DNA of 37,584 bases from Succinivibrio sp. (GTDB taxonomy: Bacteria; Pseudomonadota; Gammaproteobacteria; Enterobacterales; Succinivibrionaceae), in contig JAFUGP010000055.1 of NCBI GenBank assembly GCA_017469335.1, positions 1 through 37,584 of the forward strand. Reading direction: 5' to 3'. Both the position numbers and the translations under genes were made by a program. A model generated the notes under the pieces. That model saw only the letters and a list, made by a program, of their open reading frames with translations, had not been told where the DNA came from and ran no database searches. This document shows positions 17,448 to 25,375 of the stretch, piece by piece (the stretch's first letter is position 1; each line of letters begins with the position of its first letter).

Positions 17448-18308
17448 TCAGGGAGCGCAGCGCGGCTCCATCCACTGCGGGCGCTCGTCGATGGCGTCGG
17501 GATCATAATTGCGCCGCTCCCCGGAGTTCATATCGGAGATGGTCTCCATATCCCCGGTGGAGAGCTCGAAATCGAACAGCTGCGAATTCTCCAGAATACG
17601 CTGCGGCCTCACCGACTTGGGGATCACCCCCAGTCCGCGCTGCAGCGCCCAGCGCAGCATAATCTGCGCGGCGCTGCGGTGATAGTACTCCCTCATGCCG
17701 ATGAGTCTGGGATCATCGACGATCAACCGTCCCTCACCGCCTAAAGGCGAATTGGCCTGCAGCGCGATACCGTGCGTCTTGCAGTAGATCTGAATTTTCT
17801 CCTCGGTGTTGAGGGGATGGATTTCTATCTGATTGACCGCCGGTACCGTGATGGCACCGCCGCGCGCTAAAGCCTCTAAGTGATGACGGCGGAAATTGGC
17901 CACCCCGATGGAGTGTGCCAGCCCCTCCTGCTTTAATTTTTCCAGCTCCTTCCAGATGTCCACAAAACCCCGCCAGGGCCAGTGCAACAGGTAAAGGTCG
18001 ACGTAGTCCAGGCCCAGACGCTCCAACGAGCCCAGCAGCGCTCCGCGCACATCGCCAAAATCGCTCTTCCACAGCTTGGTGGTGATGAAGACTTCCTCGC
18101 GCTTGAGGCCGCAGTCGCGCAAGGCCGCGCCTACCTGCCGCTCGTTGTCGTAAATTCTGGCCGTGTCTATGAGGCGATAGCCGTATTCCAGGGCCGTACG
18201 CACCGCCGAACGGCAGTCCTCGCCAAAAGCAAGATAAGTACCCAGCCCCAGCTGCGGCATGGTATAGCGATCATTTAAGGTAAGGCGGGAATCCAGGCTC
18301 AGAGTCAT
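17448..18308 (-). CDS. Aldo/keto reductase (2,5-diketogluconate reductase-like)
   Basis: NADPH-dependent carbonyl reductase with a TIM barrel. The catalytic tetrad is complete: D48 and Y53 in IDTARIYDNE, K78 in FITTKLW and H109 in LYLLHWP. GVANFRRHHLEAL and the nucleotide-binding VIPKSVRPQRILEN are also present. The 286 residues resemble DkgA/YvgN-like enzymes that reduce aldehydes and ketoacids; the true substrate is unknown. Its ATG directly follows the TAA of the upstream acetyltransferase gene, so the two are translationally coupled. Confidence 0.93.
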   Translation of the reverse strand: MTLSLDSRLTLNDRYTMPQLGLGTYLAFGEDCRSAVRTALEYGYRLIDTARIYDNERQVGAALRDCGLKREEVFITTKLWKSDFGDVRGALLGSLERLGLDYVDLYLLHWPWRGFVDIWKELEKLKQEGLAHSIGVANFRRHHLEALARGGAITVPAVNQIEIHPLNTEEKIQIYCKTHGIALQANSPLGGEGRLIVDDPRLIGMREYYHRSAAQIMLRWALQRGLGVIPKSVRPQRILENSQLFDFELSTGDMETISDMNSGERRNYDPDAIDERPQWMEPRCAP

Positions 18309-18737
18309 TTACCCTACCTCCGCCGCCAGAGCCGCCGCCTGAGAAACCGTCATGGTATAGGCCTGAGGGTGACGTTCAAAGCCCAGTTTGGGGTAATAGT
18401 CCACCGCCTGCGGGGCGGCAAGCAAGATGATTTTGGCGCTCTCAGGCAGTGCCAGGGCGGTATGGGCAATCAGCCCCCGGCCTATGCCCTGCCGCTGATA
18501 AGCTTCATGAACCGCCAGATCGGAGAGGTAACAGCAATAGGCAAAATCCGTGACCGAACGGGCCACCCCTACCAGACTCTCACCCTCCCAGGCCGTCACG
18601 GTAAGTGAGGCGTTTTTTAGCATGCCCTCAATTAGGTCAGGCTTATCCAGGGGACGGCGTGCCCCCAGCGTGGTGTGTTCTAACAGCTCGCAAAACTGCT
18701 TTACGCTTAATCTGACATCACTGCGATAGTTGATCAT
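18309..18737 (-). CDS. GNAT-family N-acetyltransferase
   Basis: Acetyl-CoA-dependent acetyltransferase. Motif A is readable as YLSDLAVHEAYQRQGIGRGLI with the pyrophosphate-binding QRQGIG loop; motif B is LGFERHPQAYTM. The ATG at 18737 (MINYRSDV) is chosen because AAGGGG lies six bases upstream; the longer frame from 18761 has no such signal. At 142 residues it is a minimal single-domain enzyme and the acceptor (amine, peptide or metabolite) is not evident. First gene of a two-gene unit with the aldo/keto reductase. Confidence 0.88.
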   Translation of the reverse strand: MINYRSDVRLSVKQFCELLEHTTLGARRPLDKPDLIEGMLKNASLTVTAWEGESLVGVARSVTDFAYCCYLSDLAVHEAYQRQGIGRGLIAHTALALPESAKIILLAAPQAVDYYPKLGFERHPQAYTMTVSQAAALAAEVG

Positions 18738-18819
18738 CTTCGACCCCTTACGGTCTGTCACCGGTTTTTTAAGCAGGCCCGCCGCACTGCCCTGGGCAGC
18801 GCGTCACGCTAAGACCTCA

Positions 18820-19803
18820 CTACATTGTAGACTTATGTTCGAGCAGCGCAAAGGCATCTCTCAGCACCACCGCACTGTGCGGCTCTTTTAAGTGTGTGGA
18901 GAGGTACTGCCGGTACAGACGCGCGCCCTTACGGCCGTTGCATAAATTTATGAAATGCCGCAGTGCCAGATGGGCAGGCCTTCCCTCATGTTCTAACTGC
19001 TCCAGCAGTGCCGCCCCCCGCTCTAGGTGCTGCTCTAGTGTCAGCACAGCGTTACCTTCTGCAAACAAGCTCTCATCCACCCCGGTCAAAAGCAGAGGAT
19101 TATCCAGCACAGCACGCCCCAGCATCACCCCGTCCACCCGCTGCAGGGCAGTTTGACATTGCTCCAAGGTGGTAAGCCCCCCGTTTAGAGTGACGTAAAG
19201 ATCAGGATAACTGCGCTTTATCAGGTAGACCCGCTCGTAATTTAAAGGCGGCACACTGCGGTTTTGCTTGGGCGAGAGCCCCTTCAGCCAGGCCTTGCGG
19301 GCATGCAGGATGACATGACGCACCCCGCTGCGATAAAGCGTCTCCACCAGTTTTAAGGTAAATTCCTCACTGTCCTGCTCATCCACCCCGATCCTGGTCT
19401 TGACGCTCACGGGACAGGACACCGCCTCGCACAGAGCCGCCGCGCACTCCCCCAACAGCGGCAGATCCTTCATCAATACGGCCCCGAAGGAGCCCTGCTG
19501 CACCTTGTCGGAGGGACAGCCGGCGTTGAGGTTTATGGCGGCGAAGCCGCGCTCCTCGCCTAGTTTGGCCGCCTGGGCCAGACGCTGCGGCACACAGCCG
19601 CCTAACTGCAGGATAAGCGGTGCCTCCACCGGATCGTAATCGAGCAGATCCAGCCGACCGTGCAGCAGCGCCTCGGCGGCTATCATCTCGGTGTAGAGCG
19701 CGCAGCGTCTTGAAAACAGACGCATGACCCGGCGGAAGTGAGAATCGGTCACATCCACCATGGGGGCGACGGCAAAGCGCTCGCAGGGGAGAAAAGCAGT
19801 CAA
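18820..19803 (-). CDS. dusA: tRNA-dihydrouridine(20/20a) synthase
   Basis: Flavoenzyme that reduces uridine 20/20a in the tRNA D-loop. The barrel begins RFAVAPMVDVTDSHFRR; the catalytic cysteine is C96 in INLNAGCPSDKVQ; the DusA-specific HARKAWLKGLSPKQNRSVPPLNY segment and the FMN-phosphate site LNGGLTT and VDGVMLGRA are present. The length of 327 residues is normal. The only possible start is TTG at 19803 and no proper Shine-Dalgarno sequence precedes it; a strong hairpin lies just upstream. The frame is the same as that of the preceding SHMT-like gene, separated by one TGA and 11 codons, so coupling or readthrough is possible. Confidence 0.95.
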   Translation of the reverse strand: MTAFLPCERFAVAPMVDVTDSHFRRVMRLFSRRCALYTEMIAAEALLHGRLDLLDYDPVEAPLILQLGGCVPQRLAQAAKLGEERGFAAINLNAGCPSDKVQQGSFGAVLMKDLPLLGECAAALCEAVSCPVSVKTRIGVDEQDSEEFTLKLVETLYRSGVRHVILHARKAWLKGLSPKQNRSVPPLNYERVYLIKRSYPDLYVTLNGGLTTLEQCQTALQRVDGVMLGRAVLDNPLLLTGVDESLFAEGNAVLTLEQHLERGAALLEQLEHEGRPAHLALRHFINLCNGRKGARLYRQYLSTHLKEPHSAVVLRDAFALLEHKSTM

Positions 19804-19812
19804 ATCAGGATT

Positions 19813-19832
19813 AGGGCTCCGGCCGGAGCCCT
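19813..19832 (-). terminator. Perfect 20-bp palindrome between the SHMT-like gene and dusA
   Basis: AGGGCTCC-GGCC-GGAGCCCT, eight-base-pair arms, begins four bases after the TGA of the SHMT-like gene. On the minus strand only scattered T residues follow, so termination would be partial; it ends ten bases before the dusA TTG. Confidence 0.45.
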
Positions 19833-19836
19833 TTGG

Positions 19837-21099
19837 TCAGCTGAGAGGATGAACCTGCCAGGCCGTAGACGGCAGATTGTCGAGCAGCGCCTTGTTGATC
19901 CAACGCTGACTGAACACCGGCAGACCGCCGGTGATGAGCGCCACCAGTTCCTGCAGACCGCGCGCGTTGGCATCATCGGGGTTCTTGAGGTATCTGGCAA
20001 TACTCTCGCCCAAATCGCCCATCTGCGCAGTGCTGACGCCGCGGGTGGTGGCCGGCAGTGACGAAAAACGCACCGCCTCATATTTGACCAGCGGGTTGGA
20101 GGTAAGCATGTCGCAGATACGCACCTGAATGCCGCTGTCGGAGAGCAGCTCCTGCGCCCCGCGCGCCGAGATGCCCCCGGTCTGAATCATCACCAGATGC
20201 GAGTCGGTACCGCCGCAGATGAGGTTGAGTCCGCCGCGTTTTAAGCCCTCGGCCAGAGCGCGGGCATTGTCCACCACCTGCTTGATGTAGTCGCGGTAGG
20301 TCTGATCCTGCATCTCGCGCACCCGAGCCGACAGCGCGGCCAGCTGCGCGGTCAAAAGTCCCTTGTGACCTGACACGTACATCTCACGGTCCAGCGCCGC
20401 GGCATATTCCTTGCGGCAGAGGATCACGCAGGATTGCGGCCCCTGCATGGCACCGTGAGCCCTGAAGGTCACTACATCCGCATATGGGACAGGCGAGGTG
20501 ATGGCCGCGCCGCCCGCCACCAGCCCGGCGGTCTGCGACATGTCGCACCACACCAGGGCGCCCACGTTGCGAGCGATTTTGAAGATGCGCTCATAGTCGA
20601 TGTTCAGCGGATAGTTGACCGGCGAGAGGATGATGAGATTGGGTTTGCACTGCACCGCCTGCCGCTCCAGTGCGTCGAGATCAAGCGTCTGGGTGATGGG
20701 GTCGACACCGAAATTGACGAAGCGGAAGGAAAGGTCCGGACTGTTGCAGTGCTCTCTTTTGCGCATGTCCAGCGACATCACCACATCGCCGCGCTGGGTG
20801 AGAGCATGGAAGACCACCCGGGAGGCCGCCTCGATGTTCAAGGTCTTGATATTGGCGTGTTCGGCGCCGAAAAGTTCGCATAACCGGCGCTGGGTGATGC
20901 TCTCCAAATGCTCGGCCCGGTTTAAGGAAGGTGAGGTAAGGGCATTGATGAGCACACTGCCCATGATGGCGGCGCACAAAGGTGAAGTGCTGTTCTCATC
21001 CGGAATGAAGGAGAGGGAGGAATTCTGCCGCTCAATCTCCTTTTCAAAATAGGTTTGCAGCTCATCGTCAAAACCGCGCAAGAGCGATGTTGGATTCAT
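19837..21099 (-). CDS. Serine hydroxymethyltransferase-like protein lacking the PLP lysine
   Basis: Fold type I PLP-enzyme relative aligned along its length with GlyA (420 against about 417 residues): DENSTSP for the SENYTSP motif, ELFGAEHANI for ELFGADYANV, DMSQTAGLVAGG for DMAHVAGLVAAG, PVPYADVVT for PVPHAHVVT, and GGTDSHLVMI for GGTDNHLFLV. The Schiff-base lysine of the THK motif is Gly216 (RAHG; codon at 20452-20454), the PLP-stacking His is Gln189 and the Ser of SENY is Asp. Asp186 (pyridine nitrogen) and an Arg near the C-terminus remain. It therefore cannot be a normal SHMT and may be a binding or regulatory pseudoenzyme. A strong AGAGGAG ribosome-binding site precedes the ATG. The frame is intact, with no sign of decay. 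Confidence 0.82.
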   Translation of the reverse strand: MNPTSLLRGFDDELQTYFEKEIERQNSSLSFIPDENSTSPLCAAIMGSVLINALTSPSLNRAEHLESITQRRLCELFGAEHANIKTLNIEAASRVVFHALTQRGDVVMSLDMRKREHCNSPDLSFRFVNFGVDPITQTLDLDALERQAVQCKPNLIILSPVNYPLNIDYERIFKIARNVGALVWCDMSQTAGLVAGGAAITSPVPYADVVTFRAHGAMQGPQSCVILCRKEYAAALDREMYVSGHKGLLTAQLAALSARVREMQDQTYRDYIKQVVDNARALAEGLKRGGLNLICGGTDSHLVMIQTGGISARGAQELLSDSGIQVRICDMLTSNPLVKYEAVRFSSLPATTRGVSTAQMGDLGESIARYLKNPDDANARGLQELVALITGGLPVFSQRWINKALLDNLPSTAWQVHPLS

Positions 21100-21552
21100 G
21101 TTGTCTCTCCTCTAAACGTGAACCGTCTTACCGGCCCCTCCTCAAGACGCCCCAAAGCTCTGGGCTCTGCAACGCTTCCTAGGGAAAATCATAACAAAGA
21201 CAAGGCAAAAAAGGCCTTTTAAATATCCGTGGATTGAAACTCATCACACAAAAAAGCTCTGGTTCTGCCCGGCTGAACCTAAGTGAGATGACTTTAGGAT
21301 CGTTTGGAAAAAATCCGGAACCGACCGGTTAGCAGCTTTTTCTAATATGTTGAATTCAATTTATTTTATGCCACAGTTTTGCGTGAGACATCACATTGTT
21401 GCGGCATCGTAGAACCGATGTGGAACTTTTACACTTTTTTTGCTGTCAAATCATCAGTTAAGCCACACGGTGCCAAGGTCAGAACTTAAAGACTTCTGGC
21501 ATCATAAATGCATAAGATGCTTACAATCTGAAATTTGTATGGTTTTTTGACA

Positions 21553-21580
21553 GCCTGCCGGGAACAGGCGGCCTTTTTTT
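21553..21580 (+). terminator. Terminator-like hairpin in the leader of the M23 peptidase gene
   Basis: GCCTG (21553-21557), a seven-base loop, CAGGC (21565-21569), then GGCC and seven T. It ends 39 bases before the peptidase start. No gene lies upstream on this strand, so it would end a short leader or small RNA. The remaining gene-free stretch 21100-21552 is AT-rich, with small inverted repeats and possible -10 boxes (TAAGAT at 21513, TACAAT at 21522), none well enough supported to list. Confidence 0.45.
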
Positions 21581-21619
21581 GCGTAGGAGTGCCTGCGCTG
21601 TGTTACAATTTGCAAGTCT

Positions 21620-23521
21620 ATGCTTAACGTTAAAGTAAACAACTACCGCGCGCGCGAGGATTACATCGCCGACCACAGCGACACCGGTGTGCTGCCCCTG
21701 CCGGGGCGCCACTTGGTCGCCATCATGTCGGCCTTCGCCTTCTCTCTGGTGTGCTCGCTGCCGGTGGGTAATTTCGTTGAGCTCAATTTTGACACCACCG
21801 AGCTGACCTCCCTGCTCAATCAGCACCCGGTCAAGACCGCCACCGAGGAATCCTACCTGCTCAGCGACGAGGCCGTCGCCGAGCGAAACATGGTGGTGAG
21901 CAGTGAGGGCGAGCTGCAGGAGAACTACGATGATTCCCTGCCGGTCAACCTTTTTGCCGGCGGCAGCGGCACGCCGTTGAGGTCCGGACAGGATCTGCCG
22001 GGCAAAGTGGAAGAAGAAGAGCCGCCCCTCGTGACCGACACCGAGCCACCCATTGATTTTAAAGAGGTGCGCGAGCGCTTTTTATCCCGCCGAGAGCCCT
22101 ACCGTGAGCTGCTGACCCAAAACGCCGCCACCATGGACAAACTGCTCTCCTTAGACGAGCAGAAACTGCGTCAGGCCACCCCCGCCCCGGTGGAACGTCG
22201 CCCCAGCGGCCTGTGGTACAGCTACCGGGTGCAGAGCGGCAGCGAGAGCCTAGGCAGCATCTTTGAATATCTGGGACTGCCCCCGGGGACCTTGAACCGT
22301 ATCAAAAACGCCTCGCAGGGCTATGTGCTCAATCTGCACCGCAACGACAGCCTTCATTTTCTCACCGACAAAAGAAACCGCGTCCTGGAGCTGGTGCTGC
22401 CTCTCAATGCCAAAGAGCAGCTGCGCTTAAGCCGCCTGGACAGCAGCCAGTCCTTCCATGCCGTACGCGAGGAGCGCGGGGTACATGTGAGCAACGTGCA
22501 GCTGGCCTCTTTCAAGGAGGCCTCCGCCATGCCGCTGGCTCAGCAGGCCGCGGCGGTACGTGAGAGATTGGAACAGGAAAAGGCCGCCCGCGAAATCCGC
22601 GAGGCCCGCGAGAGACAGCGTCAGGAGCTGGCAGCCAGCGGCAGCGGCGGTACTCAGTCAGGCTCCCCGCTCAATCAGGGAGTAGCCTCCGCGGACAAAG
22701 CCCCGGCCAAAGCCGCCGGAGTAAGACCGAGGCTCATCATCGGCATGGTGCGGCAGAACGAGGGCTTTGATCAGGCCGCCCGCCGCTCCGGTCTCTCTCC
22801 TACCGAGATAGCCCTCATCAAGCGCGAGACCTCCGGCAAGGTCAATTTCCGCCGCATCGTCAGCGGTGACAGTTTCAGGGTACTGTTCAACGGCGTGGGT
22901 CAGGGCTCGGCGCTGACGGCGATGGAACTCACCACGGTCAGCTCCGGGCGCGTGCGGCTCTTTCGCAACGCCGATAACGGCATCTTCTATGAAGAGGACG
23001 GTTTCCAGCCCTCCTCGGGCGTGTTCCGCCGCTTCCCCATCAACGGTCAGATCAAGGTCAACTCCCCCTTCAATCCGGCGCGCATGCACCCCATACGCCA
23101 CCGCATCATTCCCCACAACGGTGTCGACTTCAAAGTGGTGGTGGGCACCCCGGTCTACGCGCCGGCCGACGGCACGGTGAAGTTCGCAGGCTACATGCGC
23201 GGAGCCGGATACTGCGTCATTCTCGACCACATCAACGGCTATTCGACGGTCTATATGCACCTCTCCAAGTTCGACGTCAAGGCAGGCCAGAGCGTGCGTT
23301 TGGGGCAGATCATCGCCCGCTCGGGCAATACCGGGGCCTCCACCGGAGCGCATCTGCATTATGAGGTGCGCATCAATGGCAAGCCCTACGATCCGCTTAA
23401 AGTCGATCTGCCCAATGCCAACAATCCCAATGTGGCCAGATCGCAGCGCGAGAAATTCAACAATACCGTCAAGGTGCTCAAGAGCGAGCTCTACAAGGAG
23501 AGTCTGGCCCAGAACCGCTAG
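21620..23521 (+). CDS. MepM-like M23 peptidoglycan DD-endopeptidase
   Basis: Cell-wall hydrolase that would cleave D-Ala-mDAP cross-links to permit wall growth. A membrane anchor (about residues 31-49) is followed by an acidic linker, an OapA/LysM-like domain (about 199-265, LWYSYRVQSGSESLGSIFEYLGL), a charged probably coiled segment (about 308-340), a second MepM-type domain (about 370-450) and the LytM zinc domain: H499 and D503 in PHNGVDF, and H578/H580 in GAHLHYEV. All zinc ligands are present. At 633 residues it is about 190 longer than E. coli MepM, mainly from the linkers. The ATG at 21620 has no Shine-Dalgarno sequence; the in-frame stop at 21584 rules out an earlier start. Confidence 0.92.
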   Translation: MLNVKVNNYRAREDYIADHSDTGVLPLPGRHLVAIMSAFAFSLVCSLPVGNFVELNFDTTELTSLLNQHPVKTATEESYLLSDEAVAERNMVVSSEGELQENYDDSLPVNLFAGGSGTPLRSGQDLPGKVEEEEPPLVTDTEPPIDFKEVRERFLSRREPYRELLTQNAATMDKLLSLDEQKLRQATPAPVERRPSGLWYSYRVQSGSESLGSIFEYLGLPPGTLNRIKNASQGYVLNLHRNDSLHFLTDKRNRVLELVLPLNAKEQLRLSRLDSSQSFHAVREERGVHVSNVQLASFKEASAMPLAQQAAAVRERLEQEKAAREIREARERQRQELAASGSGGTQSGSPLNQGVASADKAPAKAAGVRPRLIIGMVRQNEGFDQAARRSGLSPTEIALIKRETSGKVNFRRIVSGDSFRVLFNGVGQGSALTAMELTTVSSGRVRLFRNADNGIFYEEDGFQPSSGVFRRFPINGQIKVNSPFNPARMHPIRHRIIPHNGVDFKVVVGTPVYAPADGTVKFAGYMRGAGYCVILDHINGYSTVYMHLSKFDVKAGQSVRLGQIIARSGNTGASTGAHLHYEVRINGKPYDPLKVDLPNANNPNVARSQREKFNNTVKVLKSELYKESLAQNR

Positions 23522-23574
23522 GCGGGCCGCCCTCCGGACGTTTACACTTATTCACAAAATTAAAGAGATTTACG

Positions 23575-25278
23575 GTGTTTGAGTTCAAAGATTTCAAACA
23601 GCAGGCCACCGAGCTGACCAAGTGGCTCATTTCCATTCCCTCCATCACCGGCACCTTAGGTGAGGACAACGCGGTCAAGGCTGTATTCGATACCTTAAGC
23701 GGCTACAGCTATTTCCGGCATCATCGCGAATATCTGCACTACATTCCTCACCTGGACCAGAAAAACCACTCACTGCTGGCGCTGGTCAAAGTCGATGAGG
23801 AGACGCGCGACACCCTGGCGGTACTCTGCCAGACCGACACCTCGGGCAATGACGATTACGGGGTGCTCAAACCCCTGGCCTTTAAATCCGACGAGCTCAA
23901 GGACAAGCTTAAGGGTGCCGTGGCGCAGGACCGGGAAAAAAGCCTGCAGCTTACCTACTCCAACAACATTTACGGTCTGGGCTCCTTCGAGTCCAAGGCC
24001 GTGACCGGCTGCCTGCTGACGTTGCTGCGCGAGGTCTCGGACAAACTCTACGAGCTGCCCTTCAATCTGCTGCTGATCTGTACTTCCAACAGCATCAACG
24101 GCCATCAGGGCATGCGCGAGTGTCTGCCCTACATTCATGAGATCATGCGCGAGCACCGCCTCAACCTCAAACTGGCGCTGGGCTTTCACCCCGAGGACAG
24201 TTCCTACAGCAACAACGAGTTCAATCTCTATACGGCCAACATGGGGCTGGCGGAGCCGTGCTTTTACATCTTGGGGCACGGCGCGGTAGCCCAGAACGCC
24301 TACTCGGGGTTCAGTCCCACCCTGGTGGCCGCCAAAATCATTCAAAAGGTGGAACTCAACACCCAGCTGGCCGCCCAGCTCTCCAAAACCGCCATGGTGC
24401 CCTCCTTCAAGCATATGGGCTTTAAGTCCACCCGCTCTCCCAATACTCCCGACGCGGTGCAGCTGTGCTTCAACCTGCCTTTCGTCAACTTAAATCTGCT
24501 GGACCTAATTGAGGTGCTCAAGGAGGCCGCGGCCGAGGCCCTGGAGGAAACGGCGCTGGATCTGGAGAACCGCGAGTCGGTGTACGTGGCAGGCCAGGGA
24601 GGCAGCTTCACCCCCCAAAGCCGCGATGCCGAGGTAGTTTCCTATGCCGATCTGTTCTATCGCGCCAGTCGTCACTATCGCGGCGATCTGAGCTCGGCCA
24701 TTGAAGGACTGCTGCAGAAATGCCGTCAGGAAGGCTATACCCGCAGCCAGATGGCCCGCGCCGTCATTGAAAGACTCAACGATTTAGCCCGCCTGCCCCG
24801 GCCCTCGGTGGTCATCTATTTAGGCTCCGATTTCATTCCGCAGCAGCAGATCAGACGCAATAACAGCGATGATAGGGAGATCTACATCCGTCTGAGCAAA
24901 GCCGTGGATGAGTTCAACAATTCCTTTGTGCAGCAGATCACCTTCAAGGAGCTGACCGGCCCTTCGGACTGCTGCTTCATCCGTCCCGTCGGCATCGATC
25001 AGGCCCTCAAGGCACTGCAGATTGAATGCCCCATCATGGTCAACAGTTTCTTCAACTTAGGAGCACCGGCGGTCACGCTCTCGGTGAAGGGCGCCGATCT
25101 CTATCAGCCCACCGAGCATGTCTCCACCGAAATGTTCGACATCATTCCCGGCTTTATCTTCTGCCTCTTTGAGAACTTCAAGACCGTGGACGAGGACATC
25201 AAGAACATGATGCGCGCCGAAGATGATTTAGGCGAGCTCGACCAGCACGACGAACAAAGCGGCCGCGACGACAGCTGA
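23575..25278 (+). CDS. M20-family (RocB-like) peptidase homologue lacking metal ligands
   Basis: The 567 residues follow the RocB/COG4187 branch of M20 peptidases in layout: an N-terminal LTKWLISIPSITGTLGE, then LAVLCQTDTSGNDDYGVLKPLAFKSDEL, IYGLGSFESKAVTG, and a long C-terminal half. At each position where M20 enzymes place a metal ligand or catalytic base this protein differs: the ligand His of HxDT is Gln86 (QTDT), the bridging Asp is Glu139, the catalytic EE pair falls on Ser173-Ile174, and the C-terminal His region reads GADLYQP. Asp88 is kept. It is probably not a peptidase. GTG start at 23575, 53 bases after the M23 gene and likely in its operon. The C-terminal tail is acidic. Confidence 0.75.
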   Translation: MFEFKDFKQQATELTKWLISIPSITGTLGEDNAVKAVFDTLSGYSYFRHHREYLHYIPHLDQKNHSLLALVKVDEETRDTLAVLCQTDTSGNDDYGVLKPLAFKSDELKDKLKGAVAQDREKSLQLTYSNNIYGLGSFESKAVTGCLLTLLREVSDKLYELPFNLLLICTSNSINGHQGMRECLPYIHEIMREHRLNLKLALGFHPEDSSYSNNEFNLYTANMGLAEPCFYILGHGAVAQNAYSGFSPTLVAAKIIQKVELNTQLAAQLSKTAMVPSFKHMGFKSTRSPNTPDAVQLCFNLPFVNLNLLDLIEVLKEAAAEALEETALDLENRESVYVAGQGGSFTPQSRDAEVVSYADLFYRASRHYRGDLSSAIEGLLQKCRQEGYTRSQMARAVIERLNDLARLPRPSVVIYLGSDFIPQQQIRRNNSDDREIYIRLSKAVDEFNNSFVQQITFKELTGPSDCCFIRPVGIDQALKALQIECPIMVNSFFNLGAPAVTLSVKGADLYQPTEHVSTEMFDIIPGFIFCLFENFKTVDEDIKNMMRAEDDLGELDQHDEQSGRDDS

Positions 25279-25344
25279 TCTCCCTAACAGGACTTCCTCA
25301 ACTGATTTTGATGTGGCGGTTTTACCTTGCTTGATGCTTGCCGT

Positions 25345-25363
25345 GTGTCTGCTCTTTAGACAC
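25345..25363. terminator. Hairpin between convergent genes
   Basis: GTGTCT (25345-25350) pairs with AGACAC (25358-25363) across a seven-base loop, between the convergent M20-like and Fe-ADH-like genes. No T-tract on either side. Confidence 0.3.
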
Positions 25364-25375
25364 TGACCGCACCCT

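Noticed and set aside
19813..19839. UGA followed by a hairpin, considered as a selenocysteine site
   Set aside because: The loop and distance do not fit a bacterial SECIS and DusA needs no selenocysteine; partial readthrough is the simpler idea.
21604..21609. TACAAT as -10 of the M23 peptidase gene
   Set aside because: It would give an almost leaderless transcript and no -35 box lies at a suitable distance.
22658..23359. 233-codon minus-strand open frame inside the M23 peptidase gene
   Set aside because: Antisense to the conserved zinc domain; composition is that of a shadow frame.
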